A stretch of DNA of 64,000 nucleotides from Tubulanus polymorphus (taxonomy: Eukaryota > Nemertea > Palaeonemertea > Tubulaniformes > Tubulanidae), in contig NC_134028.1 in assembly GCF_964204645.1 (NCBI RefSeq), positions 13,133,263-13,197,262 of the forward strand, given 5' to 3'. Shown piece after piece: positions 11,157-22,748 of the stretch; within the stretch, counting starts at the first letter, position 1, and each line of letters opens with the position of its first letter. Under the pieces are notes generated by a model. That model was not told where the DNA came from, searched no databases, and saw only the letters and a list, made by a program, of their open reading frames with translations. The position numbers and the translations under genes are program-made.

Positions 11157-13417
11157 TTTGATATTGTTTTAATAATCAAGAGAAATCCCTCAAGAAAATC
11201 AAGACGCGGCGAATATATTTAAAGCAACGTTTCGCCTAAAAAATTGAAAAGCTATATTGTATTTCTAATATAACACATGTGCATGACCAGGCCTCATGAC
11301 AGATAGGCTACTACTCAACGGTGAAAGCCCTTAAATTCTGCTGACCTTTATTAATTTGTATTAGATAACAAACGTGTCTTAAGCAAGGGGACAAAACGCG
11401 GACAGCGATTTTATTGTCTGTATCAATAAAATACATGATTAAGCATATATAGCCTTGGTATTTTTTTGTGCAGAAGTGTGTTTGTTGTTTGAGCTAAATG
11501 GATGAATGCCATCTGTATAACTGAGCAATAATGTTTTAATGCGATAGAGCTACCCCTCCCTCTCCGTAACTTTCAATCAATCTACGGTCCTAAAACCGTT
11601 TCGTATCAATAGATACATTAGATGTAGATGTTGATTTAATTTCCGATAACAGAAACAATTAGTAGTCTTACTTTTGGGAAATTCAACTTAAGTCAGACTT
11701 TTCTAAGTCTGAGGATTTTTCTTAGTTCCAAACGATTCGACTTGTCACCGAATAACCAAGACCTCAATTCTTGTTATATCTTTGTGTTCATTTGTAAAAT
11801 CTTATGTACATATTCAAGCAAATCAAGGACTTCGATAAGAAACAGATTTTGAGAAAAACTGATTCTCATATTTGTCATCTGTGAGGGAAACGAGACATCA
11901 AGCCTAATTGCTGTTCTTGGTTCGACTCCGTTTTCATAGCCATTTAAAACATAGTAGTGCGCACACGGTAAATCGTAAACAGCCGTCTTACCGAGTCAAC
12001 AGGTCATTTTTTTAAACTCAAAATAAAATGTTGTTGGCCGCATTGCTCTTCCGGATCGATATTTGAATATTTATTCAAACAAAATATATATTTAACATAA
12101 AACCAGACAGGAGAAAGTTAGACACAATTGTGTATATATGTTGATATTTCCTCTGTTCACAAGTTTACAACTGCTTACATCTGTTTTTATAAATCATTTA
12201 AACCGTTGTTGACTCCTGACCATCCAACTTGAGTACGTCCACTAACAACCGTCTTGTTTGGTTCTCGCGTGGAAACCACGCATCCTTTTTTAGTCTATAT
12301 CTACTTGTTAAACTAGACACGACGTAATGATTGACAGTTCAGATAACAGTGTGTTGTTTTGCTGCTAGCGGAAAATTAGTCCATTGTAAATAATTTCTTG
12401 ATTCATAAAATACTAAATCACCCTAAAGTAAGGGAATATTCTCCCAACTGGACTCAATTTAAATTGTTTTGCACCATCATTGACCTCGAATAATGAATTC
12501 AATGTAATTTTATAACGCACTGAAAAATAACTTAAATATAGCGGTAAATTTCCGTCAATAAGATTTTATTAATTATGGTATTTCATTGAATTTCAACTGA
12601 ATTCAGCGAAGTTCAAACACCCTTCAACCTAGCAAGACAGCTATATCAGTGCGATTATACATTCCTCTGTCAGGAAGAGAATTTTGGTCAAGCCCATTTT
12701 CATGTATAGTCAATTAGCACACTGTCCTTTAAAACCAAGCAACATGTGATGCTCACAGTGTGCAGACTATTTTTGATCAGCGCGCTCAGTGACGTCACAC
12801 AGAGCTCCTAAACTATAATGATCAAAAAATTGAACTAAACTCAATGTATCGGTACAAATCCGAACATGTACACGGCCGGTATTTTACATTTGATACCAAA
12901 AACCCGTTCATGCAGCGCACAGACCGCACCAACCCGTGAAGTTTCGCCGTTAGTTTCTTATAGTAATCATTTGCTCGGACGAAACTTATTAAGTTAACAT
13001 TCTAATAGTGTGAATCCCTAGTTTTCGGAATTCTGACATTTTAGCAATCGTACGCATAAACGCTGCTTTCCAAATGAAATTTGGAATTTAAAGATAATTG
13101 TCGTTTTCTAATACGTGAATTTGAAACTGTCGTAGGTTATCACTATAATTGCTATAACATAATTAATTATCCTTCATGATTAAAAGCATAAATACAGTAT
13201 CGGGAAAGGAAACTAACTCCATCCTTTATATTTCAATTCATATTTTGACACAGAATAGCGAACAGTAGGACCTTCTCAAGACGAAATACAAACAGATTCT
13301 CTCTGTCGCCACATCTTCAAAATACTGTTTATTTATGGTCACATCCAATTGGCCAGTACTTCAAATACTGTAAAAACAACCGACTGGGGTTGGGCCAGTA
13401 ATCGCAAGCAAAGGTCA
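11157..13417. other. Interior of the large inverted-repeat structure, right part
   Basis: AT-rich with no supported gene. The stretch 12,590-12,640 is similar to the reverse complement of 3,325-3,400 on the other side of the structure. A TGACGTCA palindrome at 12,790-12,797 is probably fortuitous. I see no transposase coding sequence. Confidence 0.4.
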
Positions 13418-14249
13418 TGCAGTAAACCGACCTAGGCTACAATATTGTAGCCTCGGTCAGTGTTTACAAAAAAAGTTGTGCAGTGAACCGACCTAGGTTA
13501 CAATATTGTAGCCTCGATCAGTGCTAACAGCTGAATCACACGTTCTATGCAAACCCGCACTGCTAGGTAACAAATTATCTATCATTCCTTTGACCGAAGC
13601 ATAACCGTTTTCTTTTTTCAGCTTTACAATTGATTCCATGAATTTAATAATTCCATTTTCGAATAATAATGTGTTGAACGTGAAATCTTTAGCCCGAACC
13701 TATGCACGTCACGTGATTAATGGCCGCCAGCGCGATAGCGCGAGGTGACTTTTTCGTATATTTGTTCGATTTTGAGCTTGTGAGCTCACCCATCGCGTGG
13801 ATTATACAAATAAATGAGATTAGCGTACAGGTATGACCGCGTAGTTTTAAAAAATGTATGGTTTGTTGGAGTTATCTCTTAGATCTCACATAGAAATCAT
13901 AGTTTGAAGTGAAAAAAACGGCCATTTTGCTGTCCACCATAGAATCGGTAGACCTCCATTTTGCGCTATCTCTCGTCAAAAAAAGGTGATTTCGTTGTGA
14001 GATAATTGTCGTAGAGTGGTGGTTAAAGGCTCGTTGGAAGCAGAAAGTATTCTAGGTTGTATTAAAGCTTATTTCATGTGAATCCATGATAATTTTTGGA
14101 ATTACAGTCGATTGAAATGGAGAAGTCATTGTCAGATTAACAATTTGTTGCCACCCTTGTTTTTTTATTATACAGAGATAGTGGATCTGGTCATTGATAT
14201 TGGTTTTATTCATTCACTATCAATTGTGACAAGTCCCTGTGGTCGATCG
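13418..14249. repeat. Right arm of ~12-kb inverted repeat
   Basis: Reverse-complement partner of 2,021-3,004. It includes the two 61-bp palindromic repeats at its inner end, the block ending with the hexanucleotide-rich GTGAGCTCACCCATCGCGTG near 13,780, and the outer block GTTGCCACCCTTGTTTTTTT then ATTATACAG at 14,148-14,178. Just outside ATTATACAG the two arms diverge for about 30 bp and then share CACTATCAATTGTGACAAGT before homology ends near 14,249. Confidence 0.85.
13429..13519. repeat. Two 30-bp near-palindromes, 61-bp period (right arm)
   Basis: Copies at 13,429-13,458 and 13,490-13,519, again exactly 61 bp apart. Each is centred on AATATT with outer GACC and GGTC/GATC ends. They mirror the pair at 2,903-2,993. 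Confidence 0.85.
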
Positions 14250-16720
14250 TTGCCCGCCGGCCCTCCAAAATCTCTGAAATGGCCTGCTGTGAAGGTGCAC
14301 TGCTGGGATCATCAAGAACGAGGACCCTAGACCAGTACTGCCCCCAACGAGTGATGCACGACAGCCTGGATATCGCTTCTGAGCTGACTACCCTGGCTTG
14401 GGTGGGGTGGGTACCCTGACCCTGGAAGGTCAAACACCATGCCACCATCAAGGCGATCGATGCCACCCAATTGGCAGGGGGCAGAGCCTGCACTACCTCC
14501 CAGCAAATCCTGTTGCGGGAGAGGTGTACCTCATGAACCCCTGGGTCTTATGTCTGGAGGATGTCTCACAAGGCGAGACACAAGCGAACTGGAGACGAAA
14601 GCCTTAACTCACATGGCCACTCTGTGGGCTCAAAGTTAGCACCATACGAAAGGGCTAGGATAAGAGAATGTGCCTCTACCATCGTCCTCAACCACTTGCC
14701 TTAACCTCGGCTGCTCGTCCACGAGAGTCCGTAAAGAACAAAGTCTGCGACCACGGCTTTCAGAAAGCCTAATGGACTCTTTAATTTTCTGATATTGTTC
14801 CGCCCTTGGGGCGCACCAATCGGAAAAGCGGAGTAGTGTGACCCAAGCAGGACCCGGAACAGCGAATTCTGGATCAGCTACGGGAGTTTAGAACTAAATC
14901 CATTTTATCTAGAAGGTCTTGCCGCTAATATATTACAGTGTTTTCAATAAGAGCCAGGTCCCGGGTCCCAGACCCCTCTGTTATTTTTTAAGGACCCACC
15001 TGTTTTTTCAAACCGGCTTTCGTTTCAGGGACTGTGACATATTATGGGACCCTCTTGTTTTTCCAAGGGAACTGGCTTCTTAATTTCTTACTAAAAATAC
15101 TGTATCGACGTGAGCCTTGATGACGAGACAAATAATATGAGGCCGACCTCTCCAGGGACTGGATTGCAATCCATAAACGCTGGAACACATGGCAAGTCAG
15201 ACATTCCCTATGTAGGAGGGACTGAAATTAATTCAGTTCTCTAATGAGTGTCATATCCTGGACATTACCAAATTAAAAGTAATGTTTTGGGAAAGCCCAG
15301 GAAAAGGCTCCCTGCCCTAGGCAACTTGATGCACTACACGGTAGAAAACCTGACAATCGGTTTAACAGATGCGTCAACCAAGCCAAGCATTCGGGCGAGA
15401 AAACGTAAGCAGTCTTGAACCCGAAAAGCCCAGAACCAGGCGGGGTTAAAAAAACTCAGTTGGGCGCTCCCGGCCACACAAGAGTTAGTCGATACGAGGC
15501 CACTGGATGCCACAGCAGAAGACTCGTGAAGGGAGTGAGAGCTCAGCGGAAAACGCGTATGAAGCTATGCACTCCGTCCGATCCATGGTCTTATAAGGCT
15601 GAGCACAGTGGAGCTTCCCGAGAACCCCTTGTATGAGGGAACAATGAGCCTATCCACAGGCACAAACTGTGCAGTGAATTGGCGACTGAACCCGAATGAC
15701 TGGTCAGTTGACCACTACTGGTGTACGGGCAGTCATCACCCCTGACTTACTACATTCGTTCAACAACGTTCCTTCGTTCGTACGCACTATGCGGGAAATG
15801 GAAGCGATGTCACCCTGAAACCAAACGAATGACAGGCCCCGAATCCAGGGAAAATAGTCTAGATCTTGGAGTCATGAACCATAAGTGCTGGTCCGGCCTG
15901 AAACCCCAAATCCTAACGAGTCGGGAAGAAATGGGCGGGTCAGCCATCTTCTGACTGGACCCGTGCTGGTCAGACTGAGACCTGGGAGTTGCTCTGTACA
16001 CCGAGCGACTGCTGACTGAAAGGCCTCCGGGCCAAATGCGCCGAGCCGCGCTGGATCCGGCTTATTTACCAAGAAAGAACACGGCGTGGGTTGAACACCG
16101 GTTCGATCCAACTCAGTAGTTTATCGAACTCAGCCGATGCTAAAGGTTTTCAGAGACAGGAGTGCCGGGGTTGTTGGTGGGCCCGACGACTCCGAAAAAC
16201 TCTGACATCACACGGGACAGTGCAGTAACCTTTCAGTCGGATGTCCCGTGGCAAAAAAAAAATGCCGGACTGCACCCTTTCCAGAGGTCGAACCGTGCTG
16301 GAAGGGGAGGAGGTACCGGACATTTCATAAGACCCGAGAGCCTAGCTATTACCGTCTCAGCATCTGACACTAACCGGTAGAGCCTATTACTGAAAATAAA
16401 ATATAAATAATTTCGCTGAAACAGGATAAATTCATTAAGGCCTAAAGCGGCTTCTTGCTTCTTGGCTGCCTTGGCTATCCTGACCAGTCTTCGGTCGGAC
16501 TGATACCTGGAGCTGGTTCCAAAATTCAGACGGTACCAATTCAGACACTTAGGCCTGATAAGCGCCAAAAGCTGAAAGGCAAGCAAATAATAGAACGTGC
16601 GAATGAAATGAAATTTAACGCGGATTGTGGTTTACTCGACCGAGAAGTAACCGCTTTGTGACGAACAGAAAGCGTGGCTAGGATCTGGAAATGGAGTGCT
16701 CCGGCCGCGACAATTTATGA
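14250..16720. other. ORF-poor, less AT-rich segment right of the inverted repeat
   Basis: Composition differs from the surrounding AT-rich sequence and no TE motif, rRNA or tRNA is recognisable. The longest frames (117 codons at 16,233-16,586 minus, 95 codons at 14,206-14,493 minus) show no known domain, and stops are scattered in all frames. A loosely repeated motif, CAGACTGAGACCTGGGAGTT near 15,972 and GGACTGATACCTGGAGCTGG near 16,496, hints at internal repetition. Unassigned; it could be non-coding transcript, captured DNA or old unique sequence. Confidence 0.5.
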
Positions 16721-17150
16721 TTGAGTTTATTGGTGTATCACTAAAAGAAATCAAAATGGAACGAACTCACCGATGAAAACGGTTGAATAGCTCTGTCCTG
16801 ACCAATAATATAAACCAGATGCCTTTCAACCACATATAAAAATAACATTCTAAGCGGCAGCTCCCAAAAAACCGTACCAAAAATGGTGGCGCTAAGGAAG
16901 GAATTGAGTCACGTGGCGGCGCCACGGTACAGGGTACTCCATAAAATGTTTAGCGGTATAGTTCCCAAACTAAGGTAACTTCTAAAATGTGCCCCAAGTA
17001 ATGTATCGTGAAGGAAATATGGTTGCACAAAGAACGTTCACAAAAAGATATGCTTATACTGGGTAGAATGTGCAACTCTTTGTGATAGTTAATGTTTCAA
17101 AGATATGCACATGTGGGGAAGTTTATAATGCACCACAATCTGACATTTTC
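16721..17150. other. Unassigned stretch left of the Helentron-like array
   Basis: No ORF. From about 17,000 on it begins to resemble degenerate Helentron-like repeat units (CACCACAATC, GTAACAAAATATGC). Nothing else can be supported. Confidence 0.4.
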
Positions 17151-17580
17151 AAGGCCCTTAGTTAACTACAGAAACCAATGACCTTGAAACTCACCACAAT
17201 CATGGAACGTGACATGAGCTAAATTGCAATTGATTGTTGTAACAAAATATGCCAAGTTACCTAGGTACCTGAAACTCACCGCAATTATAGAAAATGTCAT
17301 GAGCTATAACCTAGCAATTACAAAATACGCAAACATACCAATATAAATGGTCAATTGTACATAATTCAACATTCAACTCTCCTGGTAGTGAGAACAATAC
17401 ATTGGGCAACCCTATAATCATAGGAGATATATAGTATGACGATATTAAGAAACATCAAGTATAAAGACTATATAATTCAAAACCTGTTGATATAATTTCC
17501 CTAAAAAACCCTTTTCCACCTGCGAATGAGGACTGATGAGAAGGAGTTGGTCTCCAATTACGTGACAATTCACAGACAGA
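17150..17580. repeat. Degenerate units of the ~150-bp Helentron-like tandem repeat
   Basis: Contains two or so diverged units of the same repeat found in the array at 17,635-18,250 (ACCTTGAAACTCACCACAAT, GCAATTGATTGTTGTAACAA). It is probably the remains of an older copy next to the intact-ended one. Confidence 0.65.
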
Positions 17581-18832
17581 ACTAGGGGTCCAGGGACACC
17601 ATGCCCACTTGGGAAGTGGTTCCAAATGCTCAACAATCTATCAATTTCAATATTCAACGCCCCCTGGCAACCATATACAAAAACCAATGACCTTGAAACT
17701 CACCACAATCATAGAACATGTCAGCAGCTACGATTTTGTAATTGATTGTGATAACAAAATATGCCTCGTTACCAATTTGATATATGGAAATACTAAGTTA
17801 TTCTACTATTCAACGCCCCCTGGAGACCATATTCAACCTAATGACCTCAAAACTTACCACAATCATAGAACATGTCATGAACTACAACTTTGCAATTGAT
17901 CATGGTAACAAAATATGCCTAGGTACCAATATAATAAGGAAATACTAAGTTATTCTACTATTTAACGCCCCCTGGTGACCATATAGACAAACTAATGTCC
18001 TTAAAACTCACAACAATCATAGATGATGTCACGAGCTACAAATTTCCAATCGATTGTGGTTAGCAAATATGCATAGTTACGAATATAATAAAGAAATGCT
18101 AAGATATTGTATTATTCAACGCCCCTGGTGGCCATATACGAAATCTAATTACCTTGAAACAAACCACAATCATAGAAAATGTGATGAGCTACAACTTTCT
18201 AATTGATTGTGGTAGCAAAATACGCTTAGGTATCAATATAATGTGGAAAAACTTTTTCCCATTTACGAATGAGTACTGGTGACACCAAGATGGCCGCCAA
18301 TTGCGTCATAATTGGCTGCTGAAAAATACCTGTCTCAGGTATAAAACATCCCTTTCCAGAGAATACCTATCACAAATTGCAATGAGAAATGGCAAACCAG
18401 TAGGAAGCTACAGGACTAAGAATTCGGGCAAAAATTAACATTTTTGGGCACTAAAAAGGTCATAGGACGGCCATCTTGAGTCCGACCGACCCAATTTTTG
18501 TTATGTTGATGGGCCCTGGGGGGATTCACATATATCCGAAAGATCAAGGTAATTGATCGAAGCGTCTTCATAAATTTCCCTCAAAAAGTTCAAAAATGTG
18601 TAAAAAGTGCTGATTTTGGCGAACAACAATGGCTGCCAGTCGGCCATCTTGATTCTGACAGGGCCAGTTTTTGGGCTGAAGATGTGTCTAGGGTAGATAC
18701 ATGTGTAACCCAAATATCAAGACGTTACCTTGAAGCGTCTTCATAACTTCCCAAAATAACTGGATTCCGTCTACGGACGGACGAAAAGTGAACGCAATAG
18801 CCCGCTGGGACTAAAGTCCCAAGTGGGCTAAA
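17581..18832 (+). mobile_element. Helentron-like non-autonomous element with central tandem array
   Basis: Begins ACTAGGGGTCCAGGGACACC and ends ATAGCCCGCTGGGACTAAAG with TCCCAAGTGGGCTA. The 5' segment holds GCCCACTTGGGA (17,603-17,614) and the 3' end its exact complement TCCCAAGTGGGC (18,817-18,828), i.e. subterminal inverted repeats, plus a 3' hairpin (18,798-18,830). The middle (17,635-18,250) is four units of about 150 bp. Short subterminal inverted repeats, a 3' hairpin and an internal minisatellite are the described features of Helentron-associated elements (HINEs). At least five related copies lie in this window. No protein is encoded. Confidence 0.72.
17635..18250. repeat. Four-unit ~150-bp tandem repeat inside the Helentron-like element
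   Basis: Units begin near 17,657, 17,811, 17,959 and 18,111 with TATTCAACGCCCCCTGG or a close variant, followed by GACCATAT, CCTTGAAACTCACCACAATC and GCAATTGATTGTGGTAACAA. Units differ from each other by many substitutions. Confidence 0.88.
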
Positions 18833-19210
18833 AACATACCTGATGTGTTAAAGATCATTTTCTAAATAATACCTGTTACTAATTTGAAGTGAAAATGGCA
18901 AGCCATTAGGAAGCTACATGTTTTAGAATTTAGCTAAAGTTTACCTTTTTGGGCACAAAAAGGTTACTGGATGGCCATCTTGTGTTAAACCAATTATACA
19001 TATGCTGATGGGCCCTGGGGGATATACATATATATGGAAGATCAGGATAATTGCTCGAAAGGTCTTGAAAATTACCTTCAAAACTTCGAATATATACTAG
19101 AGCCTAGAGGGGCACAATGGCCAGCCTGTAATATTCTTTTTCTCATCAACTAGATATCAACAAAAATCAACGAGGCGTCTTCAAAACTTCCTGATACAGT
19201 GAACGTGTTA
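18833..19210 (+). mobile_element. Second, truncated Helentron-like 3' fragment
   Basis: Resembles 18,350-18,780 (AATGGCAAGCCATTAGGAAG, TGCTGATGGGCCCTGGGGGA) but is diverged and lacks the terminal hairpin. It represents an older insertion or a partial tandem copy. Confidence 0.65.
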
Positions 19211-19430
19211 ATTCTTAAGAAGACAAGAAAAATTTTTCATGACTGGTTTTATGATTAAGTCTGCAATGTGAGAAATAATTCATCGTATATGGATGGAATG
19301 AATTTGAATTCAGAGAACTGTTTTAATATTCTACTGGTCCTGGTAAGAATGGGCCTTACTTGCATTGATGGTTTATGGTACGTCACATATAAAACTAGTA
19401 ATATATGAGATATGTGAAGAAAATAAATAC

Positions 19431-19634
19431 CTGATGACCAAATTCCTTAAATCCGGTTCTGGGTTCATATCTTGGCTGTTGTTGTGATTGGCAAGAGAAT
19501 GACTGAGGTTGAGGCGATTTTGAACTCTTGCCTTCAACAATCATTTTCTGAAACGGACATGGTGGTTTTTGAAGTTCCGATGCAGCGTTTCCAAGTGCAT
19601 GATACAGCCTATCCCTTAACACCAGCAAAGATGG
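19431..19634 (-). CDS. SEC31A: SEC31 exon, end of solenoid and start of Pro/Gln-rich linker
   Basis: A 204-bp phase 0/0 exon with acceptor (tcttatag) and donor (gtattt). It encodes LLVLRDRLYHALGN, matching the conserved Sec31 LRDRLC-A motif that closes the solenoid. A Ser/Pro/Gln-rich run (KSSKSPQPQSFSCQSQQQP) marks the beginning of the long proline-rich region that contacts Sec23/Sar1 in known Sec31 proteins. No further SEC31 exon was recognised to the left, so the remaining C-terminal exons lie beyond position 1 or were missed in the 19 kb of repeat-rich sequence. Confidence 0.9.
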
Positions 19635-21135
19635 CTATAAGAGAAGAGATAAAACTGAAAAAAACCATTAAGTTCAATCATTAACCAGAAAGAAACTTTC
19701 CATGATGGGTTTCTGTGTAATTGTTTCTGTTTCATTCACCGAAATCGCTGTCAAAAAGGCGATTCTCGATATAAATAGTAATGGGTTTTCCCCGCGGGAT
19801 ACCCGCTTTGGGAAAGGCACCTGAATCGATGCTACGAGTTCGAATCCCAATATTTAGACGTAATTTATTATTCTTTGAAATAAATTCTTAGAATTTCTAT
19901 TTATGATAGGATGTGCAGGTTTTGATTTGGTAATGATGTTAATAAAAGTTAACCTCTTAAGGTATTGTTTTCTATCTATTATTTGTGACGGATTAGTTTC
20001 GATGCTCCTCACAACCCGCCCCACCACGTGTCACTTATTCACGGACGCGCGGATTGTATCATTTGTAATAGGTCTACCACATGAAAGAGCTATGGCCTAC
20101 CGTAGAATAGTAGGGCCTACCGATCACGCTATGTGCGATGAAAGTAGTGTTTGAATAAAACAAATTTTTAATGAAATAAACATTATTTATCATAATTAAT
20201 CAATAGATCAGGTGCCGCCTAAATAATTGTTTGTTTCGTGAAATTTGTACAAAACTTTGCGACTTCGTCATGTCTTGTGACCCTGAAAATACTAGAAGAA
20301 TCATCGGTAAGCTTATAAAACGGCGAGGTCAACATAGTAACAACAACTTCGGGGATTGAAAAAAAAAACTCAAAAGAATTATTTTTATACTGATGAGTTA
20401 TACTGATGGGGAGTAGCGACCGTCATTGACACCGGTTATTTATCCATTCACTATCAAATGTGACGAGCCCAATAAATGATTGCGCATAGATTCGGCCTCT
20501 CAGCATTTAGCACAGCAGTTCCGAGAAGTGTTAAGACCGATCTAAAACCGGTGCTAGTACGATCAATATCTACAGGTATATACGTGTTCAGTATTACACA
20601 GCGAGTACCAGTATGTTGATCGAGCGTCGTCGTAGCAACGCGCTATACAGCGGCTTGAACTAGCGAGTAACGTTAATTATCTTTTAACCAAATTAGAGCA
20701 CTTATAACCATCGGAATCAAATATAAACCAAGCTGCACCATCTACATCAAGTAGAGAATACCTGTGTGAAATTACAGAATTGTCGGTCCACACAAACAGC
20801 TTAAATCGTGTCATAAAGAAACATCCACAGACGGACAGACAGACAGACAGACATGACGACGATGCCATAGATGGGTTCGTCTGACGACGAAACCCATCAA
20901 AAAGCCTCAAAAGCTTGCTCATCTGTCATCATCAGACTGATAATTGCTCATCAATGATGAGCGAGCTAAAATGATATTTTCTTGTTCTGAACCATTTTAT
21001 TAAGTCTAATCCAAGCTCAAACTTAAAATTAATTTACTTTAACATGTGGTAATCATTTTTGGAATGAGTGGAACACACAGCTGTAGATTGTATTATCACA
21101 CAAGCAATCCAAGATTGACAGAAAGTATATCTTAC
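19635..21135. other. SEC31 intron with dispersed repeats
   Basis: No gene seen. 20,395-20,470 contains CATTCACTATCAAATGTGAC, related to the outer ends of both inverted-repeat arms. 20,585-20,870 is a repeat also found at 61,920-62,190. A short CAGA microsatellite lies at 20,826-20,852. Near 19,845 GAGTTCGAATCCC looks like a tRNA B box without a matching A box, possibly a decayed SINE head. Confidence 0.5.
20585..20870 (+). repeat. Dispersed repeat with CAGA microsatellite
   Basis: Aligns with 61,920-62,190: shared CAAGCTGCACCATCTACA, AATCGTGTCATAAAGAAACA and the CAGA-rich end followed by CATGACGACGATGCC. Both are in the same orientation. Family not identified; non-coding. Confidence 0.75.
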
Positions 21136-21455
21136 CTCATTTGTAACGCCTATATAGTTGATAGCAGTATCAAGGCTACCCTGTGCAGCCAAAATTCCAG
21201 CATAGCGGCTTAATTGATGAGGTAATTCACCCTTTTTTATCTCTGGCATTTCTCCATAAGATATCTCAACAGATTTTCGTAATATCATAACCTTTTCAAC
21301 TAAATCCTGCAATGCCTGAGAAGAACTGTTTCCTTCATTCAAACGGGCCCAACAAGCAACTAATTTTTCAACATTTCCAGAACAGATATAGCACAAGGCA
21401 GCATTTATAGCAAGTTCTCCATGTCCTTCAATTTCCAGTCTTGTTCCCAGCATAT
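21136..21455 (-). CDS. SEC31A: SEC31 exon, ACE1 solenoid core
   Basis: The largest exon in the window (320 bp). The product carries MLGTRLEIEG, AALCYICSGNVEKLVACWAR and LQDLVEKVMILRKSVE, the most recognisable Sec31 solenoid signature, then SRYAGILAAQGSLDTAINYI. The first two bases complete the Asp codon begun in the previous exon; the donor after the Asn-Glu codons is gtaaga, phase 0. The acceptor is ataatag. Reading continues directly into the exon at 19,431. No disrupting mutation is visible, so the host gene looks functional here. Confidence 0.96.
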
Positions 21456-21577
21456 CTATTATTTGAGAAAGTTAAAAAAATAATCACATAACTCCTATAT
21501 TTACCCAACTATGAATGGGGGCTTCAAAGCAATCATGAGCTATTTCCAAATAATAAGTCATAAATGGTATGACTTAC

Positions 21578-21704
21578 CGCATAATTGAACAAAGTCATCT
21601 GCTTGGGCATATGTTAGAGCTAGAGCTAATGCTTCTTTCCAATTATCTAAATCACATGTCTGTATTACATGCGTCCAATTTCCAGTTACAACAGATGAAA
21701 TCAA
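21578..21704 (-). CDS. SEC31A: SEC31 exon, ACE1 solenoid
   Basis: A 127-bp exon on the minus strand with acceptor (ctctgttgtag) and donor (gtaagtc). It encodes LISSVVTGNWTHVIQTCDL and DNWKEALALALTYAQADDF, matching the family pattern NW-EIVESCDLKNWREALAALLTYA of Sec31. It opens in phase 0 directly after the exon at 35,704 and ends with the first base of an Asp codon shared with the next exon. The intron to the following exon is only about 120 bp, in contrast with the multi-kb introns elsewhere in this gene. Confidence 0.95.
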
Positions 21705-22748
21705 CTACAACAGAGGAAACATCAAATTATGCAATGTAATCTGATATCAACTAACTACCAATGGCTGATGCAAAAGGGATGTGGCCTGCACTGTAAATCT
21801 CAAGTACCAACTGGTGCGTTTTTGGAGCCTCATTTAACTCGGATTTTTTAATGCAAAAATATTTTACACAAATAGATGATCGTTAACTTTGACAAATTTC
21901 ACTCACAAATATAGAGGTGGCAGTCCTCAGGATGAATTACACATGACATTATAATCCATTGCTTAACAGCTAAAATGCACATTACTAAGTTAAGACAATG
22001 TCCCATGGGCACTATTAGATTCAGCGCACAACTTAGTGAATTGATGGAGTTAATCATATCCACCATACACTGGTTTAGTAAGGTGCTATATCAGCTCATA
22101 CTTGACATAAAAGGCAATGCATGTTATAAAAGTATAATAAAGTAATTAGATTTTAAATGACAGACAGTTGTACCTACAAGGAAGAGAAGGTGAATATGTA
22201 ACACATTTCTAAGTAGGCCTAATTGATTTTGAAATGAAATACATATAATCATTATAATTTATAAGCCTCCTAATAAATTACAAGCTTTCGTTTCAAAAGC
22301 ATCTCAGATGTCATACTTATATTTTTCTCTCCACTCTTTGCTGAGCTTAAACCTTAACTCAGCCGGCCACTTAACTACCCTGTACATCACTTTTTTAAAC
22401 CATGAACAATGAAATTTTACCATAACAGACTCCGCAGTTTTAGAAATGAACCGATTACAAAGATTATAACATTTTACAACTGGAAAGATTACAATATATC
22501 CATGTTAGCGATATTCATTCGCCGGACAGAAGCGACAGTCTCGTAGTATCATTCTGATAGCAATGTAGTTAAATTACGCCGTACGAGTAAGCGCTCGGAT
22601 CACAGCTACCCTGTTACATAACCGTCTCACTATAAACCTTAGCCTCAAGCCGTAGCGCAAATAAGACGCAGAGGTTAACAAGAAGAATCCCACGCAGAGT
22701 CAGGATCGTAGCGAGTAAGCCTCATCAACTTGAGCGTTCGAATTCAAC
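21705..22748. other. Start of the 14-kb SEC31 intron
   Basis: No ORF, RNA gene or repeat that I can support. AT-rich. Ends at the first copy of the 2,595-bp duplication. Confidence 0.5.

Noticed and set aside
12790-12797. TGACGTCA, a CRE-like palindrome
   Set aside because: Isolated 8-mer in unannotated sequence with no nearby promoter; chance occurrence is likely.
16233-16586. 117-codon minus-strand frame in the less AT-rich segment
   Set aside because: Start and end are arbitrary, no domain motif, overlapping frames equally open.
14250-16720. rDNA or bacterial contamination
   Set aside because: No rRNA signature and no bacterial-type ORFs; continuous with eukaryotic repeats on both sides.
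19790-19860. tRNA-like B box GAGTTCGAATCCC
   Set aside because: No matching A box or cloverleaf could be drawn; at most a decayed SINE head.
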